Shown here one piece after another: positions 6,227 to 15,292 of a stretch of 64,000 nt of DNA. Source of the stretch: Salibaculum sp035270045 (lineage in GTDB: Bacteria > Pseudomonadota > Alphaproteobacteria > Rhodobacterales > Rhodobacteraceae). Made by a program: the position numbers and the translations under genes. Under the pieces are notes generated by a model, which did not search any database, was not told the origin of the DNA, and saw only the letters and a program-made list of their open reading frames with translations. Numbering within the stretch: the first letter of the stretch is position 1; every line of letters starts with the position of its first letter. Location of the stretch: NCBI RefSeq assembly GCF_035270045.1, contig NZ_DATFIP010000019.1, positions 62,001 through 126,000 of the forward strand. The letters are read 5' to 3'.

Positions 6227-9076
6227 ATGCCCTTCACCCCGACCGACTATCTGCCCTATGACTTTGCCAACCGCCGCCACATCGGGCCCTCGCCTGCCGA
6301 GATGGACGAGATGTTCAAGGTGATCGGCGTGGACAGCCTCGACCAGTTGATCGACGAGACCGTACCGCAGGCGATCCGCCAGGCCGAGCCGCTGGACTTC
6401 GGCAAGCCCATGTCCGAGCGCAAACTGCTCAACCACATGCGCCAGGTGGCGGCGAAGAACGAGGTCCTGACCAGCCTGATCGGCCAAGGCTATCACGGCA
6501 CGGTCACGCCGCCGGTGATCCAGCGCAACGTGCTGGAAAACCCCGCCTGGTATACCGCCTATACCCCCTACCAGCCCGAGATTTCGCAGGGCCGCCTGGA
6601 GGCGCTGCTCAATTTCCAGACCATGGTCGCCGACTTGACGGGCCTTGAGATCGCCAATGCCTCGCTGCTGGACGAGGCCACGGCCTGCGCCGAGGCCATG
6701 GTCATGGCGCAGCGGGTTGCGAAATCAAAGGCGCGCGCGTTCTTCGTGGACGCGAACTGCCACCCGCAGAACATCGCCGTCATGCAGACCCGCGCCGCCC
6801 CGTTGGGCATCGAGGTGGTCGTCGGCGCGCCCGAGGACCTGGACGCCGCTGCGGTCTTCGGGGCGATCTTCCAGTATCCGGGCACCCATGGCGGTCTGCG
6901 CGATGTCACCCCGCAGATCTCGGCGCTGCATGCCGAGAAGGCGATCGGCATCGTGGCCGCGGACCTGCTGGCGCTGACACTGTTGAAGGAACCCGGCGCG
7001 ATGGGCGCGGATATCGCGGTGGGCAACACCCAGCGGTTCGGTGTGCCGATGGGACTGGGCGGGCCGCATGCAGCCTATTTCGCCTGCAAGACGGCCTACA
7101 AGCGCCACATGCCGGGGCGGATCGTCGGCGTCAGCGTCGACAGCCACGGCAACACGGCCTATCGGCTGTCCCTGCAGACGCGCGAGCAGCATATCCGCCG
7201 CGAGAAGGCCACCAGCAACGTCTGTACCGCGCAGGCGCTGCTTGCCGTCATGGCGTCCTTCTACGGGGTGTTTCACGGCCCCGAGGGGCTCAAGGCCATT
7301 GCGCAGCGCATCCACCGCAAGACGGTTCGCCTGGCCAGGGGCCTGGAAGAAGCCGGGTTCGAGGTTCAGCCCGGCGCCTTTTTCGATACGATCACCGTCG
7401 AGGTCGGAGCGCGGCAGAAAGCGGTGATGGAATCCGCCGTGGACGAGGGGATCAACCTGCGCGCCGTCGGCGAAACGCAGGTCGGCATCTCGCTTGACGA
7501 GGCGACGCGGCGGCCCGTGATCGAGAAGGTCTGGCGCGCCTTCGGGATCGACCGCGAGGACGATGACCTTACGCCCGAATACCGGGTGCCCGAGACGCTT
7601 CACCGGCGCTCGGACTACATGGAGCACCCGGTGTTCCACATGAACCGGGCCGAGACGGAGATGATGCGCTACATGCGGCGCCTGTCCGACCGTGACCTGG
7701 CACTGGACCGGGCCATGATCCCGCTGGGGTCCTGCACGATGAAGCTGAATTCGGCCGCCGAGATGATGCCGGTCAGCTGGCGCGAGTTCAGCCTGATCCA
7801 CCCCTTCGCTCCCGCCGATCAATGGCAGGGCTACGCGGAACTGATCGAGGATCTCTCCGAGAAGCTGTGCACCATCACCGGCTATGACGCGATGTCGATG
7901 CAGCCCAATTCGGGCGCGCAGGGGGAATACGCCGGCCTGCTGACGATCATGGCCTATCACGCGGCCAACGGTGACACCCAGCGCAAGACCTGCCTGATCC
8001 CGGTCAACGCCCATGGCACCAATCCGGCGAGCGCACACATGTGCGGGATGGACGTGGTCGTGGTGAACTGTACCGACCGCGGCGATATCGACGTGGAGGA
8101 TTTCCGCGCCAAGGCCGAGGCCGCGGGCGATAGCCTGGCCGCCTGCATGATCACCTATCCCAGCACCCATGGCGTCTTCGAGGATACCGTTCGAGAGGTC
8201 TGCGAGATCACGCACGAGTTCGGCGGCCAGGTCTACCTGGACGGGGCCAACCTGAACGCCATGGTGGGACTGTCCAAGCCGGGCGAGATCGGCGCGGATG
8301 TCAGTCACCTCAACCTGCACAAGACCTTTTGCATTCCGCATGGCGGCGGCGGCCCCGGCATGGGGCCGATCGGGGTCAAGGCGCAGCTGGCGCCGCACCT
8401 GCCCGGGCATCCGGCCCTTGGGGGCGAGCAGGGGCCGGTGGCCGCGGCGCCCTATGGGTCGCCGTCCATCCTGCCGATCTCCTGGGCCTACGTGCTGATG
8501 ATGGGGGGCGAGGGACTGACCCAGGCAAGCCGCGTGGCGATCCTCAACGCCAACTACATCGCCAAGCGGCTGGAAGGGGCCTACAAGGTGCTCTTTTCCG
8601 GCGACAACGGCCATGTCGCGCATGAATGCATCATCGACACCCGCGCCTTTGCCGAGGCGGGCGTGACAGTCGATGACATTGCCAAGCGGCTGATGGATTG
8701 CGGGTTTCACGCGCCGACCATGTCCTGGCCGGTGGCCGGAACGCTGATGGTGGAACCCACCGAGAGCGAGAACAAGGCCGAGCTAGACCGCTTTTGCGAC
8801 GCCATGCTGGGCATCCGCGAGGAAATCCGGAAGGTCGAAAAAGGCGATTGGCCGCAGGACAACAACCCGTTGAAACACGCGCCCCACACCATGCAGGACA
8901 TGGTCAAGGACGACTGGGACCGGCCCTACTCGCGGCAGGCCGCCTGCTTTCCGGCAGGCAGCTTCAAGGTGGACAAGTACTGGGCCCCGGTGGGCCGGGT
9001 CGACAATGTCTACGGCGACCGAAACCTCATCTGCACCTGCCCGCCGCTGGAGGCTTACAGGGACGCGGCAGAGTAG
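6227..9076 (+). CDS. gcvP: Glycine dehydrogenase (decarboxylating), P protein
   Basis: 949 residues, the single-chain (fused P1-P2) form. It decarboxylates glycine with PLP and passes the aminomethyl group to lipoylated GcvH. The N-terminus (DFANRRHIGPSPAEMDEMF) is typical. The PLP lysine is K699 in SHLNLHKTFCIPHGGGGPGMG. Other signatures include the SGAQGEYAGLL loop and PYGSPSILPISWAYV. It is the last operon gene, followed by a terminator hairpin. Confidence 0.97.
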   Translation: MPFTPTDYLPYDFANRRHIGPSPAEMDEMFKVIGVDSLDQLIDETVPQAIRQAEPLDFGKPMSERKLLNHMRQVAAKNEVLTSLIGQGYHGTVTPPVIQRNVLENPAWYTAYTPYQPEISQGRLEALLNFQTMVADLTGLEIANASLLDEATACAEAMVMAQRVAKSKARAFFVDANCHPQNIAVMQTRAAPLGIEVVVGAPEDLDAAAVFGAIFQYPGTHGGLRDVTPQISALHAEKAIGIVAADLLALTLLKEPGAMGADIAVGNTQRFGVPMGLGGPHAAYFACKTAYKRHMPGRIVGVSVDSHGNTAYRLSLQTREQHIRREKATSNVCTAQALLAVMASFYGVFHGPEGLKAIAQRIHRKTVRLARGLEEAGFEVQPGAFFDTITVEVGARQKAVMESAVDEGINLRAVGETQVGISLDEATRRPVIEKVWRAFGIDREDDDLTPEYRVPETLHRRSDYMEHPVFHMNRAETEMMRYMRRLSDRDLALDRAMIPLGSCTMKLNSAAEMMPVSWREFSLIHPFAPADQWQGYAELIEDLSEKLCTITGYDAMSMQPNSGAQGEYAGLLTIMAYHAANGDTQRKTCLIPVNAHGTNPASAHMCGMDVVVVNCTDRGDIDVEDFRAKAEAAGDSLAACMITYPSTHGVFEDTVREVCEITHEFGGQVYLDGANLNAMVGLSKPGEIGADVSHLNLHKTFCIPHGGGGPGMGPIGVKAQLAPHLPGHPALGGEQGPVAAAPYGSPSILPISWAYVLMMGGEGLTQASRVAILNANYIAKRLEGAYKVLFSGDNGHVAHECIIDTRAFAEAGVTVDDIAKRLMDCGFHAPTMSWPVAGTLMVEPTESENKAELDRFCDAMLGIREEIRKVEKGDWPQDNNPLKHAPHTMQDMVKDDWDRPYSRQAACFPAGSFKVDKYWAPVGRVDNVYGDRNLICTCPPLEAYRDAAE

Positions 9077-9094
9077 GGGGCCCGCCCAGATATT

Positions 9095-9128
9095 GAACCG
9101 CGCCACCGCGTGGCGCGGTTCCACTTTT
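9095..9128 (+). terminator. Terminator hairpin after gcvP
   Basis: Eleven-bp stem GAACCGCGCCA / TGGCGCGGTTC with loop CCGCG, followed by CACTTTT, 19 nt after the gcvP stop. Its position between the gcv operon and the convergent mnh operon supports termination. Confidence 0.7.
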
Positions 9129-9203
9129 CACGCGTCCTGACGTCGAATGCGTCCGCGAGTTCCGGTTACGCGGCGGCGTGTCGTTGCTCTATAGGGGCCC
9201 GCC

Positions 9204-9554
9204 CTATACGCCTGTCTTGTCCTGGTCCGTGATTTGGCTTGCCGGGTCCTTGTCCGCCGTGTCCACGCCCCACGGCTCGACGCCGATCCGCAAGGCCGCG
9301 CGGCTGATCATGTGCGCGCCAATCGGTGCCGTCAGCAACAGGAACAGCACGATCAGCACGGCCTTGAAGATAACGGTTGGCGCCCCGAAATGGACCGCGG
9401 CCCCGGCCATGATCAGACCCGACCCCAGCGTCCCGACCTTGGTCGAGGCATGCATGCGGATGAAGACATCGGGCATGCGCAGGATACCGATTCCCGCCAC
9501 GAGGATCAGCGCGCCGCCCACCAGCAGGAGCCCTGCCGCCAAAAGATCCATCAT
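9204..9554 (-). CDS. mnhG: Na+/H+ antiporter subunit G
   Basis: 116 residues from the ATG at 9554, whose A is also the last base of the mnhF stop. The alternative second ATG is three bases on (ATGATGG). Three hydrophobic segments and LRMPDVFIRMHASTKVGTLG match MnhG/MrpG/PhaG. It is an essential small membrane subunit of the Mrp complex. The C-terminal tail of about 25 residues is hydrophilic. It is last in the operon. Its stop lies in a small inverted repeat (9190-9208, arms TATAGGG/CCCTATA) that has no T-run and is only a weak terminator candidate. Confidence 0.93.
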   Translation of the reverse strand: MMDLLAAGLLLVGGALILVAGIGILRMPDVFIRMHASTKVGTLGSGLIMAGAAVHFGAPTVIFKAVLIVLFLLLTAPIGAHMISRAALRIGVEPWGVDTADKDPASQITDQDKTGV

Positions 9555-9844
9555 CAACCGTCTCCTTCCTGGCCGCGACTTCGACGACGCTCGGCGAACC
9601 GGGCCAGCGCCACGGTGGCAAGAAAGCCGACCAGTGCCAGCGCGAGGGCAACGTCCAGAAACGCCTGAACCTCCGAGCGCACGGCCATCAGCCCGCAGAA
9701 GGACACGATCGCCACTGTCATCATGTCCAGCGCCACCACGCGATCCGGCATCGTTGGACCCCGCACCAGCCGGATGAACCCCAGTGCCACCGCCAGGAAG
9801 ACCAGAAGGAAGCCCGCATTCACGGCCATGGTAAGGACTGTCAT
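9554..9844 (-). CDS. mnhF: Na+/H+ antiporter subunit F
   Basis: 96-residue membrane protein with three transmembrane helices. The signature LVRGPTMPDRVVALDMMTV is diagnostic of MnhF/MrpF. It overlaps mnhE upstream by 4 nt (ATGA) and mnhG downstream by 1 nt, indicating translational coupling within the seven-gene operon. Confidence 0.93.
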   Translation of the reverse strand: MTVLTMAVNAGFLLVFLAVALGFIRLVRGPTMPDRVVALDMMTVAIVSFCGLMAVRSEVQAFLDVALALALVGFLATVALARFAERRRSRGQEGDG

Positions 9845-10329
9845 GCGCGCCTCCCTTCAACGGCGTCGATCACCCATTTCTCCATGCCGGACTTGATCGT
9901 TTGGCAGACAGCCGCGGGGTCGTCCGCGAACATGGCGTGGATGCTCAGTGTCTTGCGGTCCTCGCTGACGTCCAGCGACAAGGTTCCGGGGGTCAGCGAG
10001 ATCAGATTTGTCACCAGAAGTATGCCGGCATCGGATTTCACGTCCAGAGGCACCTCGATGATCGCGGGCCGGGCATTGTAGCCCGGTGTGACGATGTCCC
10101 ACAGAACCTGGAGGCTCGAGACCACGAGTTCATAGAGGAACAAGATCGCCAGCTTGATCCAGTAGAAAACGCGGGCGAAATAGGGTGACGGACCGCCGGT
10201 CAGCGGTTGCAGCAGCCACATCACCAGGTAGGCCAGCACAAATCCCGAGCCCAGGACCAGGAGCCCGAAGTTCCCGAAGAAGGCGCTCCAGAGAACGGCG
10301 AGAAGCAGGTTCACGGCAAGGGTGTTCAT
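9841..10329 (-). CDS. mnhE: Na+/H+ antiporter subunit E
   Basis: 162 residues with two or three N-terminal membrane helices and a cytosolic C-terminal domain. The segment GILLVTNLISLTPGTLSLDVSEDRKTL is characteristic of MnhE/MrpE, here followed by an Ala/Asp-rich region. The ATG overlaps the mnhD stop by 4 nt. MrpE is a smaller subunit supporting assembly of the proton-pumping subunits. Confidence 0.94.
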   Translation of the reverse strand: MNTLAVNLLLAVLWSAFFGNFGLLVLGSGFVLAYLVMWLLQPLTGGPSPYFARVFYWIKLAILFLYELVVSSLQVLWDIVTPGYNARPAIIEVPLDVKSDAGILLVTNLISLTPGTLSLDVSEDRKTLSIHAMFADDPAAVCQTIKSGMEKWVIDAVEGRRA

Positions 10330-11825
10330 GGCGCGTCTCCCAGCACCGCGGTGATATAGCCGGCAGGCTCAAGCAGTTGTTGCGCCGAGGTCTCTGCAAA
10401 GACCACGAAGGGCTCGGGAAAAAGGCCGATGATCATGGTCAGCGTCGCCAGCCCTGCGATGGGTGCAAGCATCCAGCGCCGGGGCGCGGCCGAAACGCGG
10501 TTCAGTTCCGGTTCATAACCCGCGGGGTGCTTCTTCCAGAAGGCCTCGGCCCAGATCTTGGTCATCGAGTAGATCGTCAGCAGGCCGACGGCAAGTGCGA
10601 CGCCGGCGATCACCCAGCCCTGATCCTCGAGGGCCGCAGCGACGATCACGTATTTCGCCCAGAAGCCCGACAGGGGTGGGAAGCCGGCAAGAGAGAAGGC
10701 GGGGATCAGGAACAGGACGCCAAGCAGGGGCGCCGCCTTGTAAAGTCCGCCGATGCGGGCCAGGTCCGTGGACCCGGTCGCGCGGTGCACGACGCCGCCG
10801 ATCAGGAACAGGTTTGCCTTCACGATGATGTGGTGGACGAGGTAGAACACGGCGCCCACGATCCCCAGCGGCGTGTAAAGCGCGAGACCGAGGATCATGT
10901 ACCCGATCTGGCTGACGATGTGGAACGACAGGATCTTGCGGATTTCGTTCTGGGCCGCCGCGCCCAGCACTCCGGTCACCATGGTAAAGCCCGCGACCCA
11001 AAGCAGGATCTCGTGCGTGAAGCCGGTGTCGCCGGTGAACACCAGCGTGAACATGCGGATCAGCGCGTAGACCCCGACCTTGGTCAATAGCCCGGCAAAG
11101 ACCGCCGAGACCGAGAAGGCCGGTGTGTGGTAGGCGGCAGGCAGCCAGAAGAACAACGGAAACACGGCCGCCTTCACCCCGAACGCGATCATGAACAGCA
11201 TCGCGATGACGGTGACCATGCCCTGGTTCTCGACCTGCGGCACGCGGAGCGCGAGGTCGGCCATGTTCAGCGTGCCGGTCATGCCATACAAAAGGCCGAT
11301 CCCGGCAAGAAACAGGATTGTCGAGACGAGGTTCAGCGTCACGTATTTCACGCCGCCGTCGATCTGCGCGCGCGACCCACCCAGCACCAGCAGGCCGAAG
11401 CTCGAGATCAGCATGACCTCGAACCAGACGTAGAGGTTGAAGAGGTCCCCGGTCAGGAAGGCCCCCGTGACGCCCGCGATCAGCAGGTTGAACAGCGCAT
11501 GGTAGCCCAGGCGTTCTTTCGCCTCGTCGATGTCGCCCATGGCATAAAGCGCCGTGGCGAACGCCGTGATTGCCGTGATGACGACCATGACCGCGCCCAG
11601 GTAGTCAGCGACGAGCGTGATGCCGAACGGCGCGCGCCAGCCGCCCATCTGCCCCGCGATCACGCCTTCGCGCAGAACCTCGACCATCAGAAGGCCGGCA
11701 GCACCCAGCAAGAACGCATTGCCGAGAAGGGAAATCCAACGACCTGCCGCACGCTTGCGCCAGAGGAAGGCCAGCACCGCCGTCAGGAAAGGCAGCGCAA
11801 GGGGTGTCGCGAGATACCAGCTCAT
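10326..11825 (-). CDS. mnhD: Na+/H+ antiporter subunit D (NuoN/L/M-like)
   Basis: 499 residues and about 14 membrane helices. It belongs to the proton-translocating family shared with complex I NuoL/M/N. Visible signatures are the pump-core region VKAAVFPLFFWLPAAYHTPAFSVSAVF and HIVSQIGYMILGL, containing conserved Lys and His residues. The C-terminal end is hydrophilic then hydrophobic. It overlaps mnhC and mnhE by 4 nt each. As part of a seven-gene Mrp set it should work in Na+(Li+,K+)/H+ exchange. Confidence 0.95.
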   Translation of the reverse strand: MSWYLATPLALPFLTAVLAFLWRKRAAGRWISLLGNAFLLGAAGLLMVEVLREGVIAGQMGGWRAPFGITLVADYLGAVMVVITAITAFATALYAMGDIDEAKERLGYHALFNLLIAGVTGAFLTGDLFNLYVWFEVMLISSFGLLVLGGSRAQIDGGVKYVTLNLVSTILFLAGIGLLYGMTGTLNMADLALRVPQVENQGMVTVIAMLFMIAFGVKAAVFPLFFWLPAAYHTPAFSVSAVFAGLLTKVGVYALIRMFTLVFTGDTGFTHEILLWVAGFTMVTGVLGAAAQNEIRKILSFHIVSQIGYMILGLALYTPLGIVGAVFYLVHHIIVKANLFLIGGVVHRATGSTDLARIGGLYKAAPLLGVLFLIPAFSLAGFPPLSGFWAKYVIVAAALEDQGWVIAGVALAVGLLTIYSMTKIWAEAFWKKHPAGYEPELNRVSAAPRRWMLAPIAGLATLTMIIGLFPEPFVVFAETSAQQLLEPAGYITAVLGDAP

Positions 11826-12187
11826 GCCTTGTCCGTCTCCCGCGGTTCCGCGACGCGCATGTCGTCTGTATGGAGCGTGCCGAGCGAGGTGTAGGCCCGG
11901 AACACCAGGACCAGCGCGAAGGCGAAAAGCCCGAAGCCGATCACGATGGCCGTCAGGACAAGTGCCTGGGGCAGTGCATTGGCCACCTCGGCGGCCGGTG
12001 CCTCGGCCCCCTCCGGGATAAGCGGGGGGCTGCCCAGCGTCAGGCGCCCGGCGGTAAAGATCGTCAGGTTCGCCGCGTTCGAGATCAGGACCAGTCCGAA
12101 GATGAAGCGCAGGACGTTGCGCGCCAGCATCAGGTAGACCGAGCAGGTGACGAGCACGCCTATGGCAATGGCAAGCAGGGCTTCCAA
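11822..12187 (-). CDS. mnhC: Na+/H+ antiporter subunit C (NuoK-like), TTG start
   Basis: 121 residues from a TTG at 12187, chosen because GAGGAG lies 8 nt upstream and the mnhB stop is 1 nt away. Family proteins begin at this point (EALLAIAIGVLV). An apparent longer frame upstream overlaps most of mnhB and has no family match. Three helices resemble NuoK: VYLMLARNVLRFIFGLVLISNAANL is the conserved core, and ALVLTAIVIGFGLFAFALVL the third helix. It overlaps mnhD by 4 nt. Confidence 0.92.
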   Translation of the reverse strand: MEALLAIAIGVLVTCSVYLMLARNVLRFIFGLVLISNAANLTIFTAGRLTLGSPPLIPEGAEAPAAEVANALPQALVLTAIVIGFGLFAFALVLVFRAYTSLGTLHTDDMRVAEPRETDKA

Positions 12188-12188
12188 C

Positions 12189-12608
12189 TCAGATCTCCTC
12201 TTCCATGGCAAAGACCAGCGTGAGGATCGACCCGAGCACAACCATGTAGACCCCGATGTCGAAGACCAGCACCGTCGAGAGCGGCAGGCCCTTCTCGGTT
12301 TCGGTGGCGTTGATGAACAGCCACTGGCCGGTGAAGAGGTCATCGCCGAAAAGGGCCGCGGCCAGCCCGGCGAGGAGGGCGATACCCAGCCCGACGGCGG
12401 CGATGGCCTGTGGCTCGACCCGCAGGGATCGCCGTGCGTCCTCGGTGCCGCAGGCAATGGCGAAGAGCACGAAGCCCGTTGCCCCGATCAGCCCGCCGAT
12501 GAAACCGCCGCCCGGCTCGTTGTGTCCGCGCAGCAACATGTAGATGGAGAAGACCAGCAGCAGACCGGCGAGGTAACGCGTCCCGGCGCGCAGGATGACC
12601 GAGTTCAT
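12189..12608 (-). CDS. mnhB: Na+/H+ antiporter subunit B
   Basis: 139-residue membrane protein with four helices. The signature LRGHNEPGGGFIGGL identifies MnhB/MrpB. It is a separate gene, not fused to mnhA, which is the seven-gene (group 1) arrangement. Its start overlaps the mnhA stop by 4 nt, and its stop is followed 1 nt later by the mnhC TTG start. Confidence 0.94.
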   Translation of the reverse strand: MNSVILRAGTRYLAGLLLVFSIYMLLRGHNEPGGGFIGGLIGATGFVLFAIACGTEDARRSLRVEPQAIAAVGLGIALLAGLAAALFGDDLFTGQWLFINATETEKGLPLSTVLVFDIGVYMVVLGSILTLVFAMEEEI

Positions 12609-14878
12609 TTGCTGTCCTCCGTGTCGTCTGCTCGCGTGGTGCGCAGCAGGGCATAGGCTGCCAGCGCCGCGATCACCACGACCGCGATTTCGCCGAAGGT
12701 GTCGAGGGCGCGGAAATCCACGAGGATCACGTTGACGATGTTGCGCCCGAAGGCCTCGGGCCAGGCGGTGGCCTCGAAATAGTCGCTCAGCCGCCGGTCG
12801 AGCGGGACGGCGACCACCGCCAACAGGATAACCGTCACGACGGCACCCACCCCGACGGCCAGAAGCGCATCCCAGGGGCGAAAGTCCTGCCGCGCGCTTT
12901 CAAGGCGGGGCAGCCGCAGCAGCGCCACGGCGACGAGGACGACCACGAGGGTCTCGACCATGAGCTGCGTGATTGCCACATCCGGCGCCGAGAAGACGAT
13001 GAAGACCATGGCCACGCCGATGCCGGACACACCAAGGGCGGCCATGGCGGTGATCCGGTCTGCCGTGATGGCCGCCAGGCCCGCGCCCAGCATGATGAGC
13101 GCGACCAGCGCGATCCCCAGAGGTTCCGCGGTATCGAAAGCGGGCAGGGCCAGCCCGGCGTCTCGGACCACCATCGTCACGGCCAATGTCACGAAGACGG
13201 TGGCGAAGGTGACGAACATGTATTGCCGCAACACCCCGGTCTGGATGGCGCGGGTTTGCCAGGCGGCGAGGCCCTTCAGTCCCTTCAGGAAGTCATCCCA
13301 GATCGGGTCGGCGGTGGGTGTGGCCCGGTCGGCCGCGGCGAGGCCCGCACGCACACGGCCCGCAAAGCCGTAGAGCAGGAAGCCCAGCGCGAAGGTCGCC
13401 AGCGACAGGTAGAGCGGCAGGTTCACACCGGCCCAGAGCTTGAGTTCCTTGACCTTGTCGAAATCGCCGATGAGCACCCCGGCCGTCGGGTCGATCAACG
13501 TGCCTTGCAGCAGAGCGGGGAAGATCCCGAAGGCCGTGCCCGCCACCGCGAGGATGACCGGGCCTGCCAGCATCGGCCAGGGGGCCTCGTGCGGGGTCTT
13601 GGGCATCGTGCCACCGGCGCGCCGCCAGAACGGCCCGATGGCCACCACGCCCGCGACACCGACCATCAGGGCGTTCGCGGCCAGCGCCGCCCCCGTCACC
13701 AGTACGGACGAGGGCACCGCCGCGATCGAGCCGGCGTAGATCAGTTCCTTGCCGATATACCCGATGAAGGGGGGCAGACCGGCCATCGAGGCCGCAGCCA
13801 GCGCCGCCGCAAGCGCGGTGACGGGCATCAGCCGGGCGAGCCCGCCCAGGATCTCCACCTCTCTGGTCCCGGTTTCGTGGTCTATGCAGCCGACGACCAG
13901 GAACAGGGCCGCCTTGTAGAGCGAATGTACGACCAGAAAGGTCGCGAAGGCGGTCATGGCGTAGGCCGAATCCTGGCCCAGGAACATCGTCAACGTGCCC
14001 AGCGCCATCAGCGTGGTATAGGCCAGCGCCTGCTTGAGGTCGGTCTGGCGCATTGCAAGCAGGCTTGCCAGCACCGCAGTGATCGCGCCCAGAACGGTCA
14101 GCGTCCAGATCCAGACCTCGGTGCCCGACAGGGCCGGGTGCAACCGTGCCATGAGGTAGACCCCGGCCTTGACCATGGTGGCCGAGTGCAGGAAGGCCGA
14201 GACCGGCGTGGGCGCGGCCATGGCATTCGGCAACCAGAAATGAAAGGGAAACTGCGCCGATTTGGTCAGGGCGCCCAGAAGGACCAGGATCAGGATTGCC
14301 AGGTAGTGCGGGTGGGCGACGATGGCCCCGGCCTGCGGGATGATTTCCGATATGCGGAATGTGCCCGCGGCATTGCCCAGCAGGATGAAGCCCGCCAGCA
14401 TCGCCAGAGCGCCGAAGCCGGTCACGAAAAGCGCCTGCAAGGCCGAGCGCCGCCCCTTCTCGGTCTCGTGGCCGAAACCGATCAGCAGGTAGGAGGTTAT
14501 CGTCGTCAGTTCCCAGAAGACGAAGAGCGCGATCAGATCATCGGCCAGCACCAGCCCCAGCATCGCCAGCATGAAGCTGAACAGGAACAGTGCGAAGCGG
14601 GCGAACTGGGGATGCCCGGCCAGGTAACTGTTCGCATAGAGGAACACCAGGGTACCGATCCCCGAGATCAGCAGGGCGAAGGTCAGGGCCAGCCCGTCCA
14701 CGAGAAAGGCCACGGATATGCCCAGCGACGGGACCCAGTCCAGAATCCACCCCGGCGTCTGGCCGTCGGCCACGGCGGGGATGAACCCAAGGAACCAGGC
14801 GAAGATCGCGGCCGAGGCGATGGTGGGCAGGATGCCGACCCATCCGTTCCCCGCGGTGCTGCCGGTATCGGCGCCCAT
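12605..14878 (-). CDS. mnhA: Na+/H+ antiporter subunit A (NuoL-like with MbhE-type C-terminus)
   Basis: 757 residues, about 20 membrane helices, the largest Mrp subunit and first gene of the operon. The N-terminal two-thirds is NuoL-like: FWELTTITSYLLIGF, FPFHFWLPNAMAAPTPVSAFLHSATMVKAG (proton-channel core) and LMALGTLTMFLG. The C-terminal part carries the DUF4040/MbhD-like segment (SGIGVAMVFIVFSAPDVAITQLMVET) and an MbhE-like end (DFRALDTFGEIAVVVIAALAAYALL). The ATG at 14878 has CGAGGAGGAAC just upstream. The operon reads mnhA-B-C-D-E-F-G leftward and should encode a complete Mrp complex. Confidence 0.95.
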   Translation of the reverse strand: MGADTGSTAGNGWVGILPTIASAAIFAWFLGFIPAVADGQTPGWILDWVPSLGISVAFLVDGLALTFALLISGIGTLVFLYANSYLAGHPQFARFALFLFSFMLAMLGLVLADDLIALFVFWELTTITSYLLIGFGHETEKGRRSALQALFVTGFGALAMLAGFILLGNAAGTFRISEIIPQAGAIVAHPHYLAILILVLLGALTKSAQFPFHFWLPNAMAAPTPVSAFLHSATMVKAGVYLMARLHPALSGTEVWIWTLTVLGAITAVLASLLAMRQTDLKQALAYTTLMALGTLTMFLGQDSAYAMTAFATFLVVHSLYKAALFLVVGCIDHETGTREVEILGGLARLMPVTALAAALAAASMAGLPPFIGYIGKELIYAGSIAAVPSSVLVTGAALAANALMVGVAGVVAIGPFWRRAGGTMPKTPHEAPWPMLAGPVILAVAGTAFGIFPALLQGTLIDPTAGVLIGDFDKVKELKLWAGVNLPLYLSLATFALGFLLYGFAGRVRAGLAAADRATPTADPIWDDFLKGLKGLAAWQTRAIQTGVLRQYMFVTFATVFVTLAVTMVVRDAGLALPAFDTAEPLGIALVALIMLGAGLAAITADRITAMAALGVSGIGVAMVFIVFSAPDVAITQLMVETLVVVLVAVALLRLPRLESARQDFRPWDALLAVGVGAVVTVILLAVVAVPLDRRLSDYFEATAWPEAFGRNIVNVILVDFRALDTFGEIAVVVIAALAAYALLRTTRADDTEDSK

Positions 14879-14882
14879 TCAT

Positions 14883-15292
14883 GTTCCTCCTCGTGTTCCG
14901 GCCCGCGTCTGGGCCGTTCGGTTCATTGCCTCCGAGGGCTTTTCCGTCCTCAGGGGATCCGAAGATCAAGGGTTCCGCACCACGTGCAGCCGCGCTCGGT
15001 CGCGCGCGACCGAGCCGCAGGCGCGGTCCGGTTAACGGCCTTGGAAGGGGCCATGAAAATGGCGTCGGCCATGCGCCCTGACCGTGTCAAGAGGCCGGGG
15101 CACAGGGCGTGGACAAAAGGCAAGACGGTCATCATGAGCAGAAAGATATTTCCATCACGCATCGGCCGCTCTGCCCCTTTTTGTCCATCACGGTGACCGA
15201 GATATGCGTCAAATGCGAATGAGATGCAATTGAATGCCGACAGAAATCGTCATGAAATCTTGTCGCAGCTGACACCGCAGGTCCATTTGGCG
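14883..15292. other. 410-nt intergenic region between mnhA and hisH
   Basis: Both flanking genes read leftward: hisH ends at 15293, and the mnh operon must be promoted from within this stretch. I see no convincing sigma-70 pair. The region holds the palindrome at 14994-15015 and an AT-richer patch around 15200-15260. A 70-codon open frame (14950-15162, minus strand) has no recognisable features and I do not call it. Confidence 0.5.
14994..15015. promoter_or_regulatory. Perfect 22-bp GC-rich palindrome upstream of the mnh operon
   Basis: Arms GCTCGGTCGCG and CGCGACCGAGC form a perfect dyad with no spacer, about 115 bp upstream of the mnhA start. As DNA it could be a dimeric regulator site; as RNA it would be a hairpin in the mnhA leader. 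No T-run follows it. The function is unknown. Confidence 0.35.

Noticed and set aside
14950..15162. 70-codon minus-strand frame between mnhA and hisH
   Set aside because: No recognisable family, no good ribosome site, and overlaps the palindrome; left as intergenic.
13223..15196. A 657-codon plus-strand open frame opposite mnhA
   Set aside because: Very Arg/Gln/His-rich antisense translation; mnhA on the minus strand explains the frame.
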